A DNA stretch of 64,000 nt, taken from positions 1 through 64,000 of the forward strand of contig CABXUS010000002.1 in the NCBI GenBank assembly GCA_902515405.1. The letters are read 5' to 3'. Below the pieces are notes generated by a model. That model did no database searches. It saw nothing but the letters and a program-made list of their open reading frames with translations, and was not told the DNA's origin. This document shows positions 8,798 through 15,491 of the stretch, in pieces; the first letter of the stretch is position 1; each line of letters starts with the position of its first letter. The position numbers and the translations under genes are program-made. Source of the DNA: an uncultured Bacteroidota bacterium. GTDB taxonomy: Bacteria; Bacteroidota; Bacteroidia; Flavobacteriales; Flavobacteriaceae.

Positions 8798-9141
8798 GCT
8801 TCAATAAAAGATTAATTTATTATCTCTTTGGATTCACAATTGGATGTTTTATTACATATTTTATTGTAAATCAAAAAAATACTGAATTTAATTATCTACC
8901 TAATCAAAGAGTGCTAAATGACTTAAAAAAGAAAAAATGGAGCTTTGACAAAAGTTTTATGAATATTGATACAATTAAAATTTTAGATAAATCCAAAATT
9001 ATTTTTTCTGAAAGTGAAGTAAATATTGATTCATGCAGTATGTATAAAGTAAAAAAAGAAAAAAATAGTCAATACTTTTTTAATGTAAAAAACTGCAATG
9101 AAAATGTGTATTTCTATGATTTAAGATCCTCTTCTGATTAA
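8794..9141 (+). CDS. Small membrane-anchored protein, DUF4258-like
   Basis: This is a 115-residue protein with one N-terminal membrane segment (about residues 8-25, YYLFGFTIGCFITYFIV). A mostly beta-looking domain follows, containing YLPNQRVLNDLKKKKW and a late VKNCNE motif. From memory it resembles small Bacteroidota proteins assigned to DUF4258 that also sit near tsaE; this is a family guess without a search. It overlaps tsaE by 4 bases, so translation is probably coupled, and its 3' end overlaps the convergent proline dehydrogenase gene by 21 bases. No function can be assigned. Confidence 0.7.
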   Translation: MSFNKRLIYYLFGFTIGCFITYFIVNQKNTEFNYLPNQRVLNDLKKKKWSFDKSFMNIDTIKILDKSKIIFSESEVNIDSCSMYKVKKEKNSQYFFNVKNCNENVYFYDLRSSSD

Positions 9142-10290
9142 TTCTTTTTTAAGTAAAGATAATTCTCTGCTGGATTGACCTTCAAATGATGAGTTTTCCT
9201 TTGCTCTTCTAATGAGATATGGAACTAAGTTTTCAACTGGACCAAATGGAAGAATTTTTGCAACATTATATCCGTTTTTAGCTAAATTAAATGTGATATT
9301 ATCGCTCATACCATAGAGCTGGCCAAACCATATTTTGTCTGTATTATTATTTAAATTATTATTTTTCATTAAATCTAAAACCTTGTAATTTGATTTTTCA
9401 TTATGTGTTGCAACAAAAAAACTTAAATTTTTAATATTACTAAACATTAAATCAATTCCATTATCAAAGTTTTTATCAGTTTCATTTTTACTTGAACATA
9501 TTGGAGATTTATAATCATTTATTTTAGCGAGATCTCTTTCCTTTTCCATATAAGCTCCTCTTACAAGTTTAAAACCAAATTTAAAACTTCTATCAATTTC
9601 AATTGAAAAAAGCTTATTTAAATAAGCAAGTCTATCCCATCTATAAAATTGAATTGTATTATATACTATTACTTTTTCTTTATTATAATTTTTCATCATC
9701 TCAACAGATAGGTCATCTATTGCTTTTTGAACCTCAAACTCTTCTGCATCAATTAATATTTTTATTTTCATTTTCATAGCATGCTCACAAATTTTATGAA
9801 ACCTTTCAACTACTCTAGACCACTCATCAAGTTGATCTTTACTTAATTTTATTCCTAAACTAACAGATTTAAACAATTCATATCTACCAATACTCGTTGG
9901 TTTGAATACAGCAAAAGGAATAGCATTATTTTTAGATACAGAATTAATGATATTGATTTTTTTGTTACATGATTTATTAAATGAACTTTCATTGATTAAA
10001 CCTTCAACTGAATAGTCAAGAATTGAATGAACTTTCAACTCATACATGTTGTAAATTATTTTATTACATTCTGACATGTTTATTCCACCACAGAAGTGTT
10101 TGTAAATTGTATTTTTCAAGACCCATTTGATAGGCAATCTTAACTTAAGCATTAACAAAGTCAAGTTTGTAAAAATTGAAACTAAAAATTTTCTGGTAAT
10201 AATATTAAACAGAAAAACCGCATTGTAAATATGGAAATTCTTCTTTAATTTAAAAGCAGATTCAGTATCATTAAACAGATTATTTTTCAT
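9121..10290 (-). CDS. Proline dehydrogenase
   Basis: It oxidises proline to pyrroline-5-carboxylate with FAD and passes electrons to the membrane. The 389-residue chain shows the proline dehydrogenase barrel: ILIDAEEFEVQ near residue 180, the FKLVRGAYMEKER strand near 245, FFVATHNEKSN near 295, and the closing LVPYLIRRAKEN motif near 365 with the substrate-binding arginine pair. It is a stand-alone monofunctional enzyme with no P5C dehydrogenase domain. It is divergent from aroB and convergent with the DUF4258-like gene, with a 21-base 3' overlap. Confidence 0.9.
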   Translation of the reverse strand: MKNNLFNDTESAFKLKKNFHIYNAVFLFNIITRKFLVSIFTNLTLLMLKLRLPIKWVLKNTIYKHFCGGINMSECNKIIYNMYELKVHSILDYSVEGLINESSFNKSCNKKINIINSVSKNNAIPFAVFKPTSIGRYELFKSVSLGIKLSKDQLDEWSRVVERFHKICEHAMKMKIKILIDAEEFEVQKAIDDLSVEMMKNYNKEKVIVYNTIQFYRWDRLAYLNKLFSIEIDRSFKFGFKLVRGAYMEKERDLAKINDYKSPICSSKNETDKNFDNGIDLMFSNIKNLSFFVATHNEKSNYKVLDLMKNNNLNNNTDKIWFGQLYGMSDNITFNLAKNGYNVAKILPFGPVENLVPYLIRRAKENSSFEGQSSRELSLLKKELIRRGS

Positions 10291-10315
10291 TAAATAAATA
10301 ATTTTCTAATATATG

Positions 10316-10342
10316 TTGTTTTTTTAAAAAGTTGTTAATTTG
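10316..10342 (+). promoter_or_regulatory. Candidate promoter of aroB
   Basis: A TTG at 10316-10318 is followed after 17 bases by TAATTTG (10336-10342). This is one base short of the TAnnTTTG consensus but at the expected distance. The aroB GTG start lies 17 bases downstream of the box. Confidence 0.4.
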
Positions 10343-10359
10343 TATTCTGATTTTTAGAT

Positions 10360-11406
10360 GTGAAAAAAATTACTACTAATTCATATGAAATAAGGTTCTC
10401 AAATGATGGTTATGACTATTTAAATAGTTTATTAAGTAAGAAATCATATTCAAAATTATTTGTAATTGTAGATGAAAATACAGACAAATATTGTCTTGAA
10501 TATTTTAAAAGTAAAACATCATTAAAACCTAATGTATTAAAAATTAAATCAGGTGAAAAGTATAAAAACCTTGAAACCTGTAAAGAAGTTTGGAATAATT
10601 TAACTGAAATGGATGCGGATAGAATGACTCTAATAATTAACCTTGGAGGTGGGGTAATTACAGATATGGGTGGTTTTATAGCAAGTACATTTAAAAGAGG
10701 TTTAGATTTTATTAATATCCCAACTACACTTCTATCCATGGTTGATGCATCTATTGGTAGTAAAACTGGTATTAATCTTAATTTATTAAAAAATCAAATC
10801 GGACTGTTTTCAGATCCACAATTAGTTATAATTGATACAAATTATCTAAAAACACTTAATAAGAGAGAAATAAAGAGTGGATATGCCGAAATAATTAAAC
10901 ATTGTATTATTTCCAATTCATTTTTTGATGATCTAATTGACAGGTCATCAATTCATTACAATGAAGACATTATTTATAATTCTATACAGCTTAAAAACAA
11001 AATTGTTTCCATGGATAAATTAGAAAATAATATTAGAAAAAATCTAAATTTTGGGCATACCATTGGTCATGCAATTGAATCATTCTATTTAAACAAAGAA
11101 GACAAGCTTTTACATGGAGAAGCTATTTCTATAGGAATGATTTGTGAATCATTCATTTCATATAAAAAAACAAATTTTAGCCTTGAAATAGCAAACAAGA
11201 TAAAGACTCATTTAAACAGTATTTATCCTAAAATAAATTTTAATAAAAATGATTTAAAGGAAATATTAAGCTTAATGAAGTATGATAAAAAAAATTATTT
11301 AAATAACATACGTTTTTCTTTACTTAAAGAGGTTGGAAAGGTTGAAATTGATGTAGAGATTGATGAAAAATTAATTATGGATTCTTTTGATTTCTATTCA
11401 AATTAG
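10360..11406 (+). CDS. aroB: 3-dehydroquinate synthase
   Basis: AroB converts DAHP to 3-dehydroquinate in the shikimate pathway using NAD and a divalent metal. The 348-residue chain has GGGVITDMGGF near residue 103 (NAD binding) and IPTTLLSMVDASIGSKTGINL. The metal-binding positions lie in GYAEIIKH, NFGHTIGHAIE and LHGEAISIGM. Translation starts at a GTG. It is divergent from proline dehydrogenase, and the last 4 bases overlap the end of the convergent ppc gene. Confidence 0.95.
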   Translation: MKKITTNSYEIRFSNDGYDYLNSLLSKKSYSKLFVIVDENTDKYCLEYFKSKTSLKPNVLKIKSGEKYKNLETCKEVWNNLTEMDADRMTLIINLGGGVITDMGGFIASTFKRGLDFINIPTTLLSMVDASIGSKTGINLNLLKNQIGLFSDPQLVIIDTNYLKTLNKREIKSGYAEIIKHCIISNSFFDDLIDRSSIHYNEDIIYNSIQLKNKIVSMDKLENNIRKNLNFGHTIGHAIESFYLNKEDKLLHGEAISIGMICESFISYKKTNFSLEIANKIKTHLNSIYPKINFNKNDLKEILSLMKYDKKNYLNNIRFSLLKEVGKVEIDVEIDEKLIMDSFDFYSN

Positions 11407-13982
11407 GCTGAATTTCTACTTGCATTAATATTTCCAAATAAAGATCTAGTAATAATTTTTTCATAAACCTTTATTTTTTTTAAATTCTCAATACTAGATT
11501 TGCTAAGTTTATTGATGCTTTGTATAGCATATTGTTGAATGGTAAATAGAGGAAGAATGATTTTTTCTCTTGTTTCAATTGATGCCATATTAGCAGGCTC
11601 ATCTTGCATAAGTTTTTTAAAACCAGAAGCTTTAAGAAGCATTTTTTTTGTCAACTCATACTCATCGTGTATTAAATTCCAAAAATCTGAAAACTCTTTA
11701 TCATCTTTTAAATACAAAGTCAATTCAAAAAAAGATTTTTTTAAACTCATCATTGAATTAGAAATTAATGCTCTAAAAAAAGGAACATCAATAAATAGCT
11801 GATTTATCTTATCAAAATTGTTATTTTTTTCAAAATAGTTCAGAGCACTACCTAAACCATAAAAACCAGGTACATTTTGTTTAAGCTGACTCCATCCTCC
11901 AACAAAAGGTATTGCCCTAAGATTTTCAAAATCAAAACCTTCTGAATCAGATGGTCTTTTTGAGGGTCTACTTCCAATGTTTGTTTTAGCATAATATTTT
12001 ATGGTACTCATTTTTTCTAAATACTTCAAGAACTTTGGATGGTCTTTAAAGTCATTATAAGCTTGATAACTAATCTCAGATAGCTTATCCATTGTTTCCC
12101 TATTATTATCGCTTAAAAGAGCTTTAGAGCGGTTTAGCTCCTGGCTTTTTAACACAGAGCTAATCATTTGTTCTAAATTGTATTGACATGAATGGTTAGT
12201 TCCGAAATTTGAACTAATAGTTTGTCCTTGTATTGTTAATTGTATTTCATTAGAACTTAAAATATCACCTAAAGAACTATAAAACTGATGAGTGTTTCCC
12301 CCACCACGCGCTGGAGGACCTCCTCTACCATCAAAGAATTTAACTTTAATACCATACTTAGTTGATATTTTTGATAATTTTTCTTTTGCTTTTAAAATAT
12401 TCCAATTTGCAGTAAAATATCCACCGTCCTTAGTTCCATCTGAAAATCCTAACATTATTACTTGCTCATCATTTCTACTTTTAAGGTGATTTCTGTATAA
12501 TTTATTTTCATATACCTTTTCCATAACAGAAACAGAGATATTTAAGTCATCTATTGTTTCAAATAAAGGAACAATATCAACAGTCGGATTAATCCATCCA
12601 GTAAACTTAAACATATAGAACACTTCAAAAAGATTTAATGCTGATTCATTATGGCTAATTATATATCTGTGACAACCTTTTTCACCATTAGATTTTTGAA
12701 TATTTCTCATTGCATTAATTGATCCTAATGTTTTTAAGACAATGGAATCCGAAAAATCATTAATATTAGATTTAAATTTTGAATTGGAAAGAAAATTAAT
12801 TTTATCATCTTCATTCATTTCTAGATATTTTTTAGAAATTTTAATTCCAAACTTCTCCTTTAAAATTCTTTTAAAAACATCATTGTGAATTCCAGAGTCC
12901 TGACGAATATCAAGGCTAGCAAAATGATAACCAAAAATATTCACTTTATCAATTAATTCTTCTACTTGCTCTAAAAACAATGACTCATGATCCTTAATTA
13001 TTTTTTTTCTTATAAATAATAACTTTTCTTTTAACTCATCTAAGGATATACTTGGATTTTCTAATTCCTCATCCATGCTTAGATATAATCTGTTTTCAAT
13101 ATCAATAACAACATCCTCAACATTTTGAAAAGTTAATCTCCTTCTTAGTTTTCTAACATCACGGTAGTAATTTTTAATAATATCGCTTCTTAACTTAAAT
13201 GCTGTTTTAATTGTTATTTCGTTAGTTACATATGGATTTCCATCTCTATCACCACCAGGCCAAAAACCTAAGGATATTAAATCATAATTGATGAATTTAT
13301 TATCAACAATATTTGATTTAATATATTTTTGAATATTTGATATAGAGTTATAAAACATATTCTCTAAATACCAAGTTAAACTAACCGCTTCATCATATGG
13401 AGTTGGCTTCTTTTTCTTGAAAAATGGTGTTTTTCCTAATTGTGCTAATAAACTTTTTATTTCTATTAGATCATTATTTTCAATTGCATAAGATAGGTCC
13501 GTGATGATACCAAGTACTGATCCAGGATAAAATTGAGTTGGATGAGCCGTTAGAACTGGTTTAATTTTAATTTTCTTTAAATATTTAATTAAAGTTTCTT
13601 TTGATGATGATTTTTCAAAAACTTCCTTAATATTCCTCAATGTTCCTATACCATCTAAATTATTAATATGAGGGAAAGAAGCATCTTCTATTGCATCAAA
13701 GAGAACTACCTGTCTTTCAGTATATTGTATAAATCTAAAAAGAAGAGTCTTCATTTCAACTTCACTAAAATCTTCACAATAAATTTTAAAAAAACTATTG
13801 ACTATCTCATATGGACTTAGTTTATTCTTATAGCCATTTTCGCAATGATCAGAAAAAATAGGTAAAAGTTTGCCTGTTTTATTTATTGACTTAAAAGGAA
13901 GGGTTAAAAAGACTGTGTTATATACATTATATCTTGAGAGAACTTTTTCATTATATCTCTCAAGTTTTGTTAATTTTCTCAT
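11403..13982 (-). CDS. ppc: Phosphoenolpyruvate carboxylase
   Basis: Ppc carboxylates phosphoenolpyruvate with bicarbonate to oxaloacetate, refilling the TCA cycle. The 859-residue chain is close to the usual family length. The catalytic histidine is His147 in VLTAHPTQ. Further family motifs are LGFWPGGDRDGNP, GFSDGTKDGG and the glycine-rich loop GRGGPPARGGG. The C-terminus ends NINASRNSA, close to the NTG terminus that receives allosteric inhibitors in many homologues. It follows an Lrp/AsnC-type gene by 11 bases, suggesting a shared transcript, and overlaps aroB by 4 bases at the 3' end. Confidence 0.95.
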   Translation of the reverse strand: MRKLTKLERYNEKVLSRYNVYNTVFLTLPFKSINKTGKLLPIFSDHCENGYKNKLSPYEIVNSFFKIYCEDFSEVEMKTLLFRFIQYTERQVVLFDAIEDASFPHINNLDGIGTLRNIKEVFEKSSSKETLIKYLKKIKIKPVLTAHPTQFYPGSVLGIITDLSYAIENNDLIEIKSLLAQLGKTPFFKKKKPTPYDEAVSLTWYLENMFYNSISNIQKYIKSNIVDNKFINYDLISLGFWPGGDRDGNPYVTNEITIKTAFKLRSDIIKNYYRDVRKLRRRLTFQNVEDVVIDIENRLYLSMDEELENPSISLDELKEKLLFIRKKIIKDHESLFLEQVEELIDKVNIFGYHFASLDIRQDSGIHNDVFKRILKEKFGIKISKKYLEMNEDDKINFLSNSKFKSNINDFSDSIVLKTLGSINAMRNIQKSNGEKGCHRYIISHNESALNLFEVFYMFKFTGWINPTVDIVPLFETIDDLNISVSVMEKVYENKLYRNHLKSRNDEQVIMLGFSDGTKDGGYFTANWNILKAKEKLSKISTKYGIKVKFFDGRGGPPARGGGNTHQFYSSLGDILSSNEIQLTIQGQTISSNFGTNHSCQYNLEQMISSVLKSQELNRSKALLSDNNRETMDKLSEISYQAYNDFKDHPKFLKYLEKMSTIKYYAKTNIGSRPSKRPSDSEGFDFENLRAIPFVGGWSQLKQNVPGFYGLGSALNYFEKNNNFDKINQLFIDVPFFRALISNSMMSLKKSFFELTLYLKDDKEFSDFWNLIHDEYELTKKMLLKASGFKKLMQDEPANMASIETREKIILPLFTIQQYAIQSINKLSKSSIENLKKIKVYEKIITRSLFGNINASRNSA

Positions 13983-13993
13983 TAATGGAAAAG

Positions 13994-14473
13994 CTATTTA
14001 ATTTCGTTAAAAATTTTATGCATTAATCTTTTCTTATCATTTATACTCTCTTCAAGAGAAATCATTGTTTCAGTTCTTGAAACACCATCAATATCATCAA
14101 TCATAAATATAATTTCTTTTGCATGATTAGTATTTTTAGATCTTATTTTACAAAAAATATTAAACCTACCAGTTGTAATATGAGCAACTGTAACATAAGG
14201 AATACTTTTAAGCTTATCCAAAACATAATTTGTAAGATGAGTTTTCTCAAGAAAAATACCAATATATGCAATGAATGTATACCCAAGTTTTTTATAGTCA
14301 AGAGCAAGAGATGAACCTTGAATAATACCAAACTCCTCCATTTTTTTTACTCTAACATGAACAGTACCAGCAGAAATAAGTAATTTTTTTGCTATATCAG
14401 TAAAAGGAATTCTTGAATTATCAATCAATAAATCCAAAATTTTGTGGTCAACGTCGTCTAACTTAAACTTCAT
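13994..14473 (-). CDS. Lrp/AsnC family transcriptional regulator
   Basis: The 159-residue protein has the N-terminal winged helix-turn-helix of the family (about residues 5-55: LDDVDHKILDLLIDNSRIPFTDIAKKL, then ISAGTVHVRVKKMEE). A C-terminal RAM ligand-binding domain follows (about 68-145). Such proteins sense amino acids and often regulate their own gene. It lies 11 bases upstream of ppc and is probably co-transcribed with it. The upstream intergenic region of about 330 bases is the largest regulatory space in the window. The effector is unknown. Confidence 0.9.
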   Translation of the reverse strand: MKFKLDDVDHKILDLLIDNSRIPFTDIAKKLLISAGTVHVRVKKMEEFGIIQGSSLALDYKKLGYTFIAYIGIFLEKTHLTNYVLDKLKSIPYVTVAHITTGRFNIFCKIRSKNTNHAKEIIFMIDDIDGVSRTETMISLEESINDKKRLMHKIFNEIK

Positions 14474-14506
14474 TTTTAATTATTTGTAATTAATTTAAAA
14501 GAAAAA

Positions 14507-14514
14507 CAAATATA
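14507..14514 (-). promoter_or_regulatory. Candidate -7 promoter box of the Lrp-like gene
   Basis: TATATTTG on the minus strand matches TAnnTTTG exactly and lies 34 bases upstream of the ATG at 14473. No clear TTG -33 element is visible. Confidence 0.4.
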
Positions 14515-14620
14515 TTCAATTATTTTCATTAAAATCATTAATACACCCAATAATATTTCTGATTTATTGATTTTTAATGAATAATTCGTAATTAAAATAT
14601 AAAAAATTACAAAAATTAAT

Positions 14621-14650
14621 GTTTACAAATGTTTACAAATGTTATCAAAT
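14621..14650. repeat. Three tandem 10-base repeats containing TTTACAA
   Basis: GTTTACAAAT occurs twice in a row, followed by the variant GTTATCAAAT. The 10-base period is one helical turn, so the three TTTACAA cores face the same side of the DNA. The core is also one half of the palindrome at 14789-14802. A row of operator half-sites is inferred. Confidence 0.6.
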
Positions 14651-14788
14651 TTAAATAGAATAGTTTTTATCTTTACATAAAATATTAGTTTTGAATATTT
14701 TATAGTATATAACGTAAAGTAATAAATTAAATATAAACATAATTTAAATGAGGTTTTTTAATTAAAAAATACATTACTTATGCTTATA

Positions 14789-14802
14789 TTTACAATTGTA
14801 AA
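14789..14802. promoter_or_regulatory. Palindromic candidate operator at the Xre regulator start
   Basis: TTTACAATTGTAAA is a perfect 14-base palindrome ending one base before the ATG at 14804. Its half-site TTTACAA recurs in the tandem repeats at 14621-14650. Binding by the encoded Xre protein, giving autoregulation, is inferred. Confidence 0.5.
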
Positions 14803-14803
14803 C

Positions 14804-15127
14804 ATGAAAAACATAAGCGAAAGATTCAAAATAATACTTAAAAAAAAGGAGGTAACTGCTTCTGAATTTTCAAAAATAATAAACGTTCAAAGATCGAGTA
14901 TTTCACATATTATAAATGGAAGAAATAAACCAAGTTTAGAAATTATTACTAAAATTTGCAAAATTTATCCAGACGTTAGTTTAGAATGGCTTATTTATGG
15001 AAAAGAGGATCACCAAGCTCCTTCCCTATTAAAAGAATCTAAAAAAAAGGATACTAAAAATGAAATTGATGTTGAGAAAATTATACTACTTTTAAGTGAT
15101 GGGACATTCAAGACTTTTAATAAGTAG
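14804..15127 (+). CDS. Xre-type helix-turn-helix regulator
   Basis: The 107-residue protein is a Cro/CI-type HTH (about residues 3-65: SERFKIILKKKEVTASEF, VQRSSISHIINGRNKPSLE) followed by a charged linker and a short tail ending ILLLSDGTFKTFNK. Similar proteins with a DGTF tail lie near parC in flavobacterial genomes as far as I recall. The ATG at 14804 is preferred over one at 14780. The MKN start matches the family, and the eight extra codons would be made entirely of the palindrome and its flank. The gene end overlaps the next gene by 29 bases. Targets are unknown. Confidence 0.85.
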   Translation: MKNISERFKIILKKKEVTASEFSKIINVQRSSISHIINGRNKPSLEIITKICKIYPDVSLEWLIYGKEDHQAPSLLKESKKKDTKNEIDVEKIILLLSDGTFKTFNK

Positions 15128-15491
15128 TTTATTTATTTATTTTCTTTTTATAAACTGCTCTTTTCCTGAGAAAAATTGTAATAACTTTAAAACAGGTAGC
15201 TTTGAATTTAAATCATCGGTTGATGGAAAAGATTATGTGTCAAAATTTATAAGAGGTGATTCTTTAGAGATTGAATTTTTTAATGGTATTGTTGACACTT
15301 CCTCTGTAAGATGGGTTTCGGATTGTGAGTTTATTTTAAAAAATATAAATCCTAAAAAAAGTAAAAAATCTATTTCAATGAAAATATTAAGCACGACTAA
15401 TGAAAGCTATGTTTTTGAATATTCAATAATTGGAGACAACAGCAATAGAAAAAGAGGTACCGCATACTTTTTAGATCAAAATTCTAACTGA
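15099..15491 (+). CDS. Small lipoprotein upstream of parC (conserved, function unknown)
   Basis: The chain of 130 residues begins with a lipoprotein signal (MGHSRLLISSLFIYFLFINC), with the lipidated Cys at residue 20. A short domain of beta-type sequence with no recognised motif follows. It starts inside the end of the Xre gene (29-base overlap in another frame), so the two are likely translated together. Its 3' end overlaps the convergent parC by 16 bases. A GTG at 15096 immediately before the ATG is an alternative start. Homologues can carry the label DNA topoisomerase IV by neighbourhood, which the sequence does not support. Confidence 0.75.
   Translation: MGHSRLLISSLFIYFLFINCSFPEKNCNNFKTGSFEFKSSVDGKDYVSKFIRGDSLEIEFFNGIVDTSSVRWVSDCEFILKNINPKKSKKSISMKILSTTNESYVFEYSIIGDNSNRKRGTAYFLDQNSN

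Larger units (their letters stand above)
14474..14803. promoter_or_regulatory. Divergent intergenic regulatory region between the Lrp-like and Xre-like genes
   Basis: I see no gene in these 330 bases. They hold a perfect -7 box for the Lrp-like gene (TATATTTG read on minus, 14507-14514). There is a -7-like box on plus (TAGTTTTG, 14686-14693) flanked by an AAAATATT/AATATTTT inverted repeat at 14679-14701. Three tandem 10-base repeats lie at 14621-14650 and a 14-base palindrome at 14789-14802. The density of sites suggests regulation of both flanking genes. Confidence 0.6.

Noticed and set aside
14780..14803. Earlier ATG at 14780 as the start of the Xre gene.
   Set aside because: The eight extra codons consist of the palindrome and its flank, and the family start MKN lies at 14804.
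15099..15491. Label of the small lipoprotein as DNA topoisomerase IV.
   Set aside because: The product is a 130-residue lipoprotein with a signal peptide and no topoisomerase motif; the label would come only from lying next to parC.
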